Source: Myxococcus guangdongensis
GTDB taxonomy: Bacteria; Myxococcota; Myxococcia; Myxococcales; Myxococcaceae
NCBI RefSeq assembly: GCF_024198255.1
Contig: NZ_JAJVKW010000002.1
Coordinates: 62,001 to 126,000 of the forward strand
DNA length: 64,000 nt
Direction of reading: 5' to 3'
In this document: one piece after another, positions 1 to 7,497 of the stretch
Position numbering within the stretch: position 1 is the stretch's first letter
Layout of the letters: each line of letters starts with the position of its first letter
Made by a program: the position numbers and the translations under genes
The notes under the pieces: generated by a model
Told to the model about the DNA's origin: nothing
The model's database searches: none
What the model saw: only the letters and a program-made list of their open reading frames with translations

Positions 1-80
1 CAGTTGTCAATAGACCGTTGCTTTTTGGTAACCAGTGGGGCAATTGCGCGATCACGTCAGTTACCCTTGACCTTGCTCAC

Positions 81-108
81 TTGAACCCGGAACGCGTTTC
101 TGTATGGT
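81..108 (+). promoter_or_regulatory. Candidate sigma-70-type promoter for the tonB operon
   Basis: A TTGAAC hexamer at 81-86 is followed, after a 16-base spacer, by TATGGT at 103-108, about 60 bases ahead of the tonB start. Both boxes match 4 of 6 consensus positions. A TTGACC at 67-72 has no good partner. This is inferred from the sequence only. Confidence 0.35.
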
Positions 109-170
109 GGCGCGCCCTTTCAGCCGGGGGTGGCGTGGTGGGTGTCCACTGGTGAAGAGGAGTCTAGTAC

Positions 171-923
171 ATGTTTGATTCAGTCCTTGACCGCGGTCAG
201 GCGCCCAAAGCGCGGTTCGGTGTGGGAACCACCATCTCGGTGATCCTGCATGTGGCGCTGTTCGTGGTGGCCTACGTTCTTTCGACGAGGCCTCCGGTCG
301 AGGAGGAGAAGGAGATTGAGGTGACGCTGAAGGCCACCATGGCCCCGCCACCTCCTCCGCCGCCGCCCCCTCCCCCGGCGGCGACCTCCAAGCCGAAGAC
401 GACCCCGAAGAAGCCCAAGAAGCCCGACACCATCGTCCAGCCCAAGGAGATCCCGAAAGAGGTCCCCAAGGAGGTCGAGCCGACGGAGCAGCCGGAAGAG
501 GCCGCCGAGGAGCCCACTGAAGAGGCGGTCGAGGGCGGCGTCGAGGGTGGTGTCGCCGGTGGTGTCGTGGGCGGCGTCGTCGGTGGTGTGATCGGCGGCG
601 TGGTCGGTGGGCAGCTGGGCGGGACGGGGACGGAAGTGCTGCCGTTCGGCGCGGGCATGACCCGTCCGGAGAAGGTCTCGGGCCCGCAGCCCGAGTACAC
701 CCGCGAGGCGCTCGAGTCTCGCGTGCAGGGCACGATGATCGTCAAGTGCGTCATCACCGTGGAAGGTCGTGTGGAGCGCTGCCGAATCATCAAGCCCCTG
801 CCCCACATGGAACAGGCCGTCATGGACGCCCTGACATCGTCACGTTACAAGCCCGTCACGTTCCAGGGCCGTCCGGTCCAGGTGGATTACACCTTCACCC
901 TGAATCTGAAGCTGCCGCGCTGA
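171..923 (+). CDS. tonB: TonB family energy transducer
   Basis: A 250-residue protein predicted to carry proton-motive energy from ExbB/ExbD across the periplasm to an outer-membrane receptor. A short cytoplasmic N-terminus is followed by one membrane anchor (about 17-39), a run of eleven prolines (about 59-69), a Lys/Pro-rich stretch (73-104), an acidic stretch, a Gly-Gly-Val repeat linker (120-149) and a C-terminal TonB fold (about 165-250). The fold contains PEYTREALESRVQG and ends on the usual hydrophobic strand. Two cysteines, C193 and C204, lie in the TonB domain and could pair. The ATG has a GAGGAG ribosome site 8 bases upstream. It leads an operon with exbB and two exbD genes. No TonB-dependent receptor is encoded nearby, so the substrate is unknown. 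Confidence 0.9.
   Translation: MFDSVLDRGQAPKARFGVGTTISVILHVALFVVAYVLSTRPPVEEEKEIEVTLKATMAPPPPPPPPPPPAATSKPKTTPKKPKKPDTIVQPKEIPKEVPKEVEPTEQPEEAAEEPTEEAVEGGVEGGVAGGVVGGVVGGVIGGVVGGQLGGTGTEVLPFGAGMTRPEKVSGPQPEYTREALESRVQGTMIVKCVITVEGRVERCRIIKPLPHMEQAVMDALTSSRYKPVTFQGRPVQVDYTFTLNLKLPR
528..617 (+). repeat. Gly-Gly-Val 12-bp coding repeat in the TonB linker
   Basis: About seven tandem tetrapeptide units of the form GGVV or GGVE, each 12 bp, cover residues 120-149 of TonB, just before the C-terminal domain. The unit is degenerate at third positions. Such a tract can change linker length by slippage in whole codons. Confidence 0.8.
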
Positions 924-991
924 TCCGGGCGCGCCGTAGAGAAGCACCGCCGACCACCCCGCGCTCGTGAGGAGGAGCGCTCAACCAAGCC

Positions 992-1675
992 ATGCAATTC
1001 ACTCTCATCGATATCTGGCACCACACGGGCACCTTCGCCCGTATGATCATCTTCACCCTGGCCATCATGTCGGTGGCGTCGCTGGTCGTGATGGCGGAGC
1101 GGATGATCGTCTTCCGCAAGACCCGGTCCGACAGCCGCAACTTCGCCGCCAAGATGGGTGCCATCCTGGCGAAGGGCGACCTGACCACCGCGGCCAACAC
1201 GAACCTGGGCAAGGACGTGGGCCACCTGGGTCGGGTGATCAACTCCGGCCTCACCGCCTACCGCATCAGCCCCAACAATAAGGACGTGGCGGTGGAGTCC
1301 GTGGCCCGCGCGCTCGAGCGTCAGGCGCAGCGCGAGGTGCAGAGCATGAAGCGCGGCCTGGGTCTGCTGGCCACGGTCGGCTCGACGGCTCCGTTCGTCG
1401 GTCTGCTCGGCACGACGATGGGTATCGTCAACGCCTTCCAGCTGATGGCGGCGGCCGGCTCCGGCGGTCTGGGCACCATCTCGGCCGGTATCGCCGAGGC
1501 GCTCATCACCACGGCCTTCGGTCTGCTCGTGGCGATCCCCGCCGTGATGGCCTACAACTTCCTGCAGGGCTGGGTGGATGCTCGCTCGGTGGACATCAGC
1601 GAGTCCTCCAACGAGTTCCTCGACGTGGTCGCCCGGCACCTGGGCGGCGGCGCGCACTCCTCGCACGCGGCCTGA
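992..1675 (+). CDS. exbB: ExbB/TolQ/MotA-type proton channel subunit
   Basis: A 227-residue inner-membrane protein of the MotA/TolQ/ExbB family, the pentameric part of the proton channel that energises TonB. It shows the expected three membrane segments: one near residues 14-35 and two in the C-terminal half (about 125-150 and 165-190). The conserved core, GLLATVGSTAPFVGLLGTTMG, is split here only by the length rule: GLLATVGSTAPF followed by VGLLGTTMG. A large cytoplasmic loop lies between the first two segments. A GAGGAGGAG ribosome site lies about 14 bases before the ATG. It follows tonB by 68 bp and precedes two exbD genes. TolQ or a gliding-motor AglR-type role is possible by family, but the linked TonB favours ExbB. 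Confidence 0.9.
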   Translation: MQFTLIDIWHHTGTFARMIIFTLAIMSVASLVVMAERMIVFRKTRSDSRNFAAKMGAILAKGDLTTAANTNLGKDVGHLGRVINSGLTAYRISPNNKDVAVESVARALERQAQREVQSMKRGLGLLATVGSTAPFVGLLGTTMGIVNAFQLMAAAGSGGLGTISAGIAEALITTAFGLLVAIPAVMAYNFLQGWVDARSVDISESSNEFLDVVARHLGGGAHSSHAA

Positions 1676-1804
1676 GCAGTCACCGGCGAGCCCCGGGGAC
1701 GACCCGAGGCCCGCCTCCTGGCGTGAACGCGGCTCCTGGACAACCGGAGCCCGCGACACCACTCGGGACGGCGGGCTTCCACCACCAGGAAGCAGGTTAC
1801 ACGC

Positions 1805-2218
1805 ATGGGAATGTCAGCTGGCCCCAAGGGGGGCATCAAGAGCGAGATCAACGTCACGCCGCTGGTGGACGTGGTGCTGGTGCTCCTCATCATCTTCATG
1901 GTCGTCACCCCCATGCTCCAGCGCGGCAAGTCCGTGGAGCTGCCCAAGGCCACCGAGATCGAAAAAGAGAAGGGCAAGGACTCGGACCCTCTCTACGTCT
2001 CCATCACCCCGGACAAGAAGGTGTTCGTGGAGAATGACCAGGTGGACGAACAGGCTCTCCAGGACCGCATCGCGGAGGAGCTGGTGAAGGACCCGGGCAA
2101 GAAGATCCTGCTCAAGGGTGACAACACCGTGAACGTGGGCGACGTGCGCAGGGTGCTGGACGTGGCCCGCAAGGCCAAGGCGAAGCAGATCGCGCTCGGC
2201 GTCGAGGAGAAGAAGTAA
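1805..2218 (+). CDS. exbD: ExbD/TolR family protein, first copy
   Basis: A 137-residue biopolymer transport protein. A short cytoplasmic N-terminus is followed by a single membrane segment (about 20-40) and a periplasmic domain. The membrane segment carries the essential aspartate (D22 in LVDVVLVLL) that takes part in proton flow in ExbD and TolR. An AGGAAG site precedes the ATG. It overlaps the next exbD in a TAATG arrangement, so the two are probably co-translated. A 65-bp segment around the membrane helix is identical in DNA to the second copy. Together with ExbB and TonB it forms a complete energising unit. Confidence 0.9.
   Translation: MGMSAGPKGGIKSEINVTPLVDVVLVLLIIFMVVTPMLQRGKSVELPKATEIEKEKGKDSDPLYVSITPDKKVFVENDQVDEQALQDRIAEELVKDPGKKILLKGDNTVNVGDVRRVLDVARKAKAKQIALGVEEKK
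1844..1908 (+). repeat. 65-bp segment identical to 2272-2336 (copy 1)
   Basis: This stretch encodes E14 to V34 of the first ExbD and is identical, including every synonymous position, to 2272-2336 in the second ExbD. The flanks on both sides differ. Confidence 0.9.
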
Positions 2219-2718
2219 TGGCCGGCCACAAGCAGCGCCAGTGGGTGAAGCCGCAGTCGGCGCCCAACTCGGAGATCAACGTCACGCCGCTGGTGGACGT
2301 GGTGCTGGTGCTCCTCATCATCTTCATGGTCGTCACGCCCCTCCTGGAGAAGGACATCCTGGTGCGCGTGCCGGACACCGAGGTCGAGGAGAACCAGCCG
2401 CCGCCGGATCCGAATGACCAGCAGCTGGTGGTCCTGCTGGACAAGGACGGCAGCTACTCCATCAACACGGAGAAGGTCCCGGCCTCGGACTACATCAACC
2501 GCCTCAAGCGCATGCTGGCGGCGAAGAAGGCGGACGAGAAGGTCGTCTTCTTCATGGCGGACGACGCGACCAACTACGGGCGGCTCATCGCGGCCCTGGA
2601 CGGCGCGAAGGCGGCCGGCGCGAAGGTGCTCGGCATGGCGACGGAGCTGCCGTCGAACGCCATCATCCAGGGCACGCAGGTGGACACGGGCACTCCGGCG
2701 CCCGCCCCCACGCCCTGA
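2218..2718 (+). CDS. exbD: ExbD/TolR family protein, second copy
   Basis: A 166-residue paralogue of the preceding ExbD. A basic N-terminus is followed by a membrane helix with D27 in the same LVDVVLVLL context, and a periplasmic domain with a longer Pro/Ala-rich C-terminal tail. The ATG shares its A with the upstream stop codon, which implies translational coupling. Outside the shared 65-bp block the two copies are clearly diverged, so this is not a recent whole-gene duplication. Paired ExbD subunits occur in several proteobacterial TonB loci, and the two may form heteromers in one channel. Confidence 0.9.
   Translation: MAGHKQRQWVKPQSAPNSEINVTPLVDVVLVLLIIFMVVTPLLEKDILVRVPDTEVEENQPPPDPNDQQLVVLLDKDGSYSINTEKVPASDYINRLKRMLAAKKADEKVVFFMADDATNYGRLIAALDGAKAAGAKVLGMATELPSNAIIQGTQVDTGTPAPAPTP
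2272..2336 (+). repeat. 65-bp segment identical to 1844-1908 (copy 2)
   Basis: This is the second copy of the segment encoding the ExbD membrane helix; it begins at E19 of this protein. The identity ends abruptly just after the helix. Confidence 0.9.
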
Positions 2719-2720
2719 CA

Positions 2721-2744
2721 GCTCCCTCTTGGAGCCTACGCTCC
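2721..2744 (+). terminator. Weak hairpin after the tonB-exbD operon
   Basis: GCTCC (2721-2725), GGAGC (2731-2735) and GCTCC (2740-2744) allow two mutually exclusive 5-bp stems three bases past the second exbD stop. There is no T tract. It may act as a weak terminator or may be chance. Confidence 0.3.
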
Positions 2745-2797
2745 GGGTTGGAGTCGCGGTTCACAATCAGAAGCTCGTCGGCTAGAGTCCACTCCTC

Positions 2798-3421
2798 ATG
2801 GCCGACGAGCTTCTCGTCTTTGAACAGACCATCGAAGCCCTCTTCCTGCGCGCGCTGCACGGGCGGCTGACGCCTGCCTGCAAGCAGCGCTTGAAGCAGG
2901 CGGGGCTCGACGTGGACCAGAAGCTGCGTCCCGCCTACTCCTTCACATCCTGGATGGCGTTCCTGCGCATCGCCGCGGAGGAGCTGTTTCCCCAGGAGGC
3001 CGTCGCGCAGGGAACCTGGAAGCTCGGTGAGGCCTATATCGAGGGCTTCCGCGAGACGATGCTCGGCCGCGCGGTGCTGTCGCTGCTGCGGGTGCTGGGG
3101 CCTCGCCGGACGCTCATGCGGGCCACGCAGAACTTCCGGGCGGGCAACAACTACACCGAGTCGAAGCTGGTGGAGCTCACCCCCACCCAGTTCGAGCTGT
3201 GGATGAACGAGGTGGGCGACTACCCGGACTTCACGGCGGGCATCATCCACGCCGGCCTGCGGGTGGCCGGCGCCCAGGAGGTGCGCGTGGAGCCGTCGGG
3301 CTACGACGGCCACACCTGCACCTATCGCATCAGCTGGAAGGAAGCCTCGGTCTCCTCGGGCGTGGCCGGCAGCGGCGACTCCAAGGCGGCCATGAGGTCC
3401 GGGTCCATCAGCTCCCTGTAG
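2798..3421 (+). CDS. DUF2378 (TIGR02265) myxobacterial family protein
   Basis: A 207-residue soluble protein of the DUF2378/TIGR02265 family, a set of paralogues of about 180-200 residues found mainly in myxobacteria and without a known function. Family features visible here are the N-terminal FEQTIEALFLRAL helix, the central PAYSFTSWMAFLRIAAEELFP region, the GRAVLSLLRVLGPRRTL motif and the C-terminal beta part with GYDGHTCTYRISW. The last 24 residues are Ser/Gly-rich and are encoded in the 100 bp that overlap the end of the opposite-strand gene; they are probably a non-conserved extension. No partner gene reveals a role. Confidence 0.8.
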   Translation: MADELLVFEQTIEALFLRALHGRLTPACKQRLKQAGLDVDQKLRPAYSFTSWMAFLRIAAEELFPQEAVAQGTWKLGEAYIEGFRETMLGRAVLSLLRVLGPRRTLMRATQNFRAGNNYTESKLVELTPTQFELWMNEVGDYPDFTAGIIHAGLRVAGAQEVRVEPSGYDGHTCTYRISWKEASVSSGVAGSGDSKAAMRSGSISSL

Positions 3422-3966
3422 ATGAACTCGGCGATGAGGCCGGTCACCATCCAGATGGGCAGGATGTAGAGCGACGTCATCTGTCCCATGATGGCGCCCG
3501 CGTCGCCGTAGTACCAGATGCGGTAGCCGGTGAGCCGCTCCAGGACCAGGCCGCTGAAGCCCTCGAACAGCAGGATGCCCACGCCATAGATGGCGGCCCG
3601 GAGGCTGGCGTGCTGGTAGAGCATCCAGCGGAAGACGGGCTCCACGAAGAAGAAGCAGGCGATGGCGTAGATGAAGAACATCCACAGCGAGCACTGCCCG
3701 TAGGCGGTGACGGCGGGTGTGTCCCAGATGGCGTTGAGCCCCAGCCGGTCATCGACCCGCCACTGGAACTGGAAGAGCGAGCCTAGGATGGGTACGTCCC
3801 GGGACACGCGCACCAGGTTGTAGAAGAAGATCTCCGAGCTGATGCCCACCATGCCGTAGAGGCAGAAGCGGAACATCGCGAAGGCGACCTTCATCCGCTG
3901 ACCCCGCTTCATGTCTGCCCGGCGGATACGGACCGGACGACGCCGCTGAATCTCCTGCGACCCCAT
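3322..3966 (-). CDS. Small integral membrane protein, function unknown
   Basis: A protein of about 214 residues with a basic cytoplasmic N-terminus and about five hydrophobic segments. The helices include FCLYGMVGISSEIFFYNLV, a segment in the SLWMFFIYAIACFFF region, AAIYGVGILLFEGFSGLVL and a segment around TSLYILPIWMVTGLIAEF. The pattern resembles the CmpB-like putative ABC-transporter permease family (PF06541), but I cannot assign it firmly. I chose the ATG at 3966 because AGGGGG lies about 10 bases upstream. An in-frame ATG at 3975 and a TTG at 3993 are possible but less well placed. The last 100 bp overlap the DUF2378 gene tail to tail. Confidence 0.7.
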   Translation of the reverse strand: MGSQEIQRRRPVRIRRADMKRGQRMKVAFAMFRFCLYGMVGISSEIFFYNLVRVSRDVPILGSLFQFQWRVDDRLGLNAIWDTPAVTAYGQCSLWMFFIYAIACFFFVEPVFRWMLYQHASLRAAIYGVGILLFEGFSGLVLERLTGYRIWYYGDAGAIMGQMTSLYILPIWMVTGLIAEFIYRELMDPDLMAALESPLPATPEETEASFQLMR

Positions 3967-4190
3967 TTGCGTCATTCCCCCTGCGTTCCCCAACTCCCCG
4001 TCAAGCTACCCAAGGCGCACCCGCCCTGGCTAGAGGCCCCTTCACTTATCCAGTGAGCGTGAAACCTTGCCGCTCCTGGGTATGGGACAGGCATCCACCC
4101 CAGGAGATTGGCTCTGGAGGGGCGTCACCTCGGGGCGCTGGCGGTACGCGGGTTGCTCCAGGCGGAGGCGGGCGACACGGGAGGGGATGG

Positions 4191-5954
4191 ATGCTGGCGA
4201 GGGTACGGTCGGGGGCGTTGATGGGCATCGACGCGGTGGTGGTGGAGTGCGAGGTCGACATGGCGCTCGGCCTCCCCTACTTCAACGTGGTGGGGTTGCC
4301 GGAAGGCGCGGTGCGGGAGTCGAAGGTGCGCGTGGTCTCCGCGCTGAAGAACACGGGCTTCGAGCTGCCGCAGAAGCGCGTCACCGTGAATCTGGCTCCA
4401 GCGGACCTGCGCAAGGACGGCGTGGCCTTCGAGCTGCCCATCGCGCTGGGAGTCCTCGCGGCGGCGAAGCTGCTCGAGGAGGCGCCTCTGGGACGCTACC
4501 TCTTCGGGGGAGAGCTGTCGCTCGACGGCACGCTCAAGCCCATCAAGGGTGTGCTGCCGCTCGCGGTGGCCGCGCGGGACAAAGGCTTCGAGGGTGTCAT
4601 GGTGCCTGCGGCCAATGCCGCCGAGGCCGCGCTCGTCGAGGGCCTGAGCGTGTTGCCCGTGACGAGCCTTCGCGAGGCGGTGGACCACCTCACCGGGACG
4701 CGCGTCATCCATCCCTTCTCACGCCAGGGTGTCTCGCATCCGGTGGGCAGAGGACGCGCGGAGCCGGACATGGCGGACGTGCGGGGACAACCCGATCTCA
4801 AGCTCGCGTTGGAGCTGGCGGCGGCGGGCGGACACAACGTGCTGATGTGCGGGCCCCCAGGCTCGGGCAAGACGATGCTGGCGCGCAGGCTGCCGGGCAT
4901 CCTTCCGGCGATGACCTTCGCCGAGTCGCTCGAGGTGACGAAGGTCTACTCGGTATTGGGGCTGCTCAACGAAGGCCACGCCCTGGTGCGCGAGCGTCCG
5001 TTCCGCGCGCCCCACCACACGCTCTCGGACGCGGGGCTCGTGGGAGGTGGCCCCCTGGCCCGTCCCGGAGAACTGTCGCTGGCGCACCACGGCGTCCTGT
5101 TCCTCGACGAGCTCCCGGAATTCCGCCGCAACGTGCTGGAGGTGCTGCGACAGCCATTGGAGGAGGGAATCATCCACCTGGCGCGCGCCAACCAGAACAT
5201 CAGCTACCCGTGTCAGGTGATGCTGGTGGCGGCGATGAACCCCTGCCCTTGCGGCTACTTCAACGTGCCGGGACACACCTGCACGTGCCCGGAGCATCGC
5301 GTGTTCGACTACCACGCCCGCGTCAGCGGCCCGCTGTTGGACCGCGTCGACATCACCTTGCAGACCCGGCCGGTGGAGTATCACCACCTGGCACGCGCGG
5401 AGACGAAGGAGTCCCCCAGTCGTCACCATCGGGAGCGCGTGGAGGCCGCGCGGCAACGTCAGCGAGAGCGGTACCGGGAGGAGCCGAGCGTGCACTGCAA
5501 CGCGCAGCTCCCGTCACACCTGCTGCGGCGTCATTGCATCCTGAGCCCCGGCGCCGAGCGGATGCTGGAGCTGGCAGTGCGTCGGCATGGCCTGTCCGCA
5601 CGAGCCCATGACCGGCTCCTCAAGCTCGCGCTGACTCGCGCGGACCTCGAGGACCACGGACGCATCGAGGACGTGGACATGCAGCTCGCCATCGACTGCA
5701 GGGCGCTGGACCGACGAGGCTGGCTGCACTCGAACACCCACGGAGGCCCACCGCCCCCTCGCGCAGGAGCAGGCGGGCGGTGGAGACCACCACCCGCCGA
5801 GGGACCACTTCCCAATGCCCGAGGCGTCGGCCCTCAGTGGGGCGAAGGCGGGGCCAGCGCTCCCGCGGACGAAACGAGGCGCGAAGCACCATCCGTGTCA
5901 TCCGTGGGGGACCCGTTCTTCCCGTCCGACGACGAGGCCACGAGCGCGAGCTGA
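4191..5954 (+). CDS. comM: YifB/ComM family Mg-chelatase-like AAA+ ATPase
   Basis: A 587-residue protein of the ComM family, hexameric helicases that help integrate heterologous DNA during natural transformation and are also conserved in non-competent bacteria. The Lon-like N-terminal domain includes LPYFNVVGLPEGAVRESKVR. The Mg_chelatase AAA+ core has Walker A GPPGSGKT at 221-228, Walker B FLDELPEF near 303 and the family's Cys-rich NPCPCGYFNVPGHTCTC insert. The ATG at 4191 is preceded by GAGGGG and matches the family start (MLARVRSGAL); the frame is open further upstream. After the conserved end (ALDRRGW, about 5720) comes a low-complexity tail of about 75 residues. The last 121 bp of that tail overlap the convergent ndh gene. 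Confidence 0.9.
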   Translation: MLARVRSGALMGIDAVVVECEVDMALGLPYFNVVGLPEGAVRESKVRVVSALKNTGFELPQKRVTVNLAPADLRKDGVAFELPIALGVLAAAKLLEEAPLGRYLFGGELSLDGTLKPIKGVLPLAVAARDKGFEGVMVPAANAAEAALVEGLSVLPVTSLREAVDHLTGTRVIHPFSRQGVSHPVGRGRAEPDMADVRGQPDLKLALELAAAGGHNVLMCGPPGSGKTMLARRLPGILPAMTFAESLEVTKVYSVLGLLNEGHALVRERPFRAPHHTLSDAGLVGGGPLARPGELSLAHHGVLFLDELPEFRRNVLEVLRQPLEEGIIHLARANQNISYPCQVMLVAAMNPCPCGYFNVPGHTCTCPEHRVFDYHARVSGPLLDRVDITLQTRPVEYHHLARAETKESPSRHHRERVEAARQRQRERYREEPSVHCNAQLPSHLLRRHCILSPGAERMLELAVRRHGLSARAHDRLLKLALTRADLEDHGRIEDVDMQLAIDCRALDRRGWLHSNTHGGPPPPRAGAGGRWRPPPAEGPLPNARGVGPQWGEGGASAPADETRREAPSVSSVGDPFFPSDDEATSAS

Positions 5955-7198
5955 TCCAACCTGGGCGCGGGGCCGGTGATGATTCGGGCCGACTTGCCGA
6001 AGGTCAGATAGGAGTAGGCCCAGTTGAGCATCACCGCCAGCTTGCTCCGGAAGCCGATGAGGAACAGCAGGTGGATGAACAGCCAGGCGCTCCACGCGGG
6101 CAGCCCTGACTGTTTGAAGCGCCGGAAGGCGATGCCCACCGCGTGGCCTCGGCCAATCACCGCATAGGAGCCCCTGTCCCAGTACTTGAAGGGCACCATG
6201 GGCTCACCGCGCAGGCGGCGCAGGATGTTGGACGCCGCGTGCTTGCCCTCCTGCATCGCGGCGGGCGCGAGCCCCGGCACGGGCGTGCCGTCCTCCTGAT
6301 TGAGCGAGGCCAAATCTCCCACGACGAAGACGTCCTCGAGGCCGGGGACGGTCAACTCGGGCGTCACGTGCACCCGCCCCGCGCGATCCAGCGGAACGCC
6401 GAGCGAACGCGCCACCGGCGAGGCGGCGACACCCGCGGCCCAGATGACGGTGCGGGCCGCGATGAACTCCGTGCCGATGTAGACGCCCGTCTCGTCGATG
6501 TTCGTCACCCGGGCGCCCGTGCGGACCTCCACGCCGAGCTTCTCCAACGTGCGACGCGCCTTGTCCGTCAGGTCGTCCGGGTAGACGGGCAAGACCTTGC
6601 CCAAACCCTCGATGAGGATGATGCGCGCGTCCCGCGGGTCGATGTTCTTGAAATCACCCGACAAGGACTTGCGGCTGATTTCCGCCAGTGAGCCCGCCAT
6701 CTCCACGCCCGTGGGCCCCGCGCCGATGATGACGAAGTTGAGCAGGGCCTTGCGGAGGCTCGGGTCCGGCTCACGCTCGGCCAGCTCGTACGCCAGCAGC
6801 ACCCGGCGTCGAATCTCCACCGCGTCCTCGATGGACTTGAGCCCCGGGGCGAAACGGGCCCACTGGTCATTGCCAAAGTACGAGTGCGTCGCCCCCGTCG
6901 CGATGACGAGGTAGTCGTACTTCAGCTCTCCATCCGACAGCAGCACCCGCTTCCCAGCGGTGTCGACGCCCGTCACGTCCGCCAGCACCACCGCGACGCC
7001 CTGCGGTCCGAGCAGCGCCCGCAGCGGCGCGGCGATCTCACTGGGGCTCAGCGTCGCCGTGGCCACCTGGTACAGCAGCGGCTGGAAGAGGTGGTGGTTG
7101 TGCCGGTCCACCAGGGTGAGACGGACCGGCGCCTTGGCGAGGTGCTGCGCGGCCCGAAGCCCGGCGAACCCGCCGCCGAGGATGACCACATGGGGCAT
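5834..7198 (-). CDS. ndh: Type II NADH:quinone oxidoreductase (NDH-2)
   Basis: A 454-residue FAD flavoprotein that oxidises NADH and reduces membrane quinone without pumping protons. The N-terminal FAD Rossmann motif is VVILGGGFAGLRAAQ. The second, NADH-binding motif is FVIIGAGPTGVEMAG. The quinone-site region reads APAAMQEGKHAA. A hydrophobic C-terminal part (WLFIHLLFLIGFRSKLAVML) anchors the enzyme to the inner membrane. The ATG at 7198 gives the family N-terminus (MPHVVILGGG); the frame stays open for 54 codons upstream, but those residues are not family-like. The extreme C-terminus, about 40 Ser/Asp/Ala-rich residues, is encoded within the overlap with comM. Confidence 0.92.
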   Translation of the reverse strand: MPHVVILGGGFAGLRAAQHLAKAPVRLTLVDRHNHHLFQPLLYQVATATLSPSEIAAPLRALLGPQGVAVVLADVTGVDTAGKRVLLSDGELKYDYLVIATGATHSYFGNDQWARFAPGLKSIEDAVEIRRRVLLAYELAEREPDPSLRKALLNFVIIGAGPTGVEMAGSLAEISRKSLSGDFKNIDPRDARIILIEGLGKVLPVYPDDLTDKARRTLEKLGVEVRTGARVTNIDETGVYIGTEFIAARTVIWAAGVAASPVARSLGVPLDRAGRVHVTPELTVPGLEDVFVVGDLASLNQEDGTPVPGLAPAAMQEGKHAASNILRRLRGEPMVPFKYWDRGSYAVIGRGHAVGIAFRRFKQSGLPAWSAWLFIHLLFLIGFRSKLAVMLNWAYSYLTFGKSARIITGPAPRLDQLALVASSSDGKNGSPTDDTDGASRLVSSAGALAPPSPH

Positions 7199-7497
7199 GT
7201 CTTCGCGTTGGGTCTTCACGAGCGAAAGGTCATGCCGCCCCCTCCAAACTTCAACGCAAAGCGGCGTGAATTCACCAGGCAACCGGACAGCCCCTCGCTC
7301 AGCCCGGAAATCCCGAGGTGGGTTCGCCCTCCAACCCGCGAGACGCCCGCAGTCCCTCACGGACGCCTCGCTTCATGTGTTCACTGGGAGTACCTCGCGG
7401 CATGCCCATTGCTCTCCACCGCGCCGATGCGTCGGGCGTCTCGTTCCGGGGCGACAGGGCGCAGCACGGACTCAAGGACAGGGCGGCGAGGGAGTCG
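7199..7497. promoter_or_regulatory. Divergent intergenic region between ndh and recA
   Basis: This 299-bp region must carry both promoters. I found no E. coli-type LexA box. A GTTCACT near 7378-7385 is the closest thing to the GTTCAG half of the delta-proteobacterial SOS box, but the rest does not match. I cannot point to -35/-10 boxes with confidence. Confidence 0.4.

Noticed and set aside
7370..7390. Possible SOS box ahead of recA
   Set aside because: Only the GTTCA core matches the myxobacterial consensus that I recall; most other positions do not.
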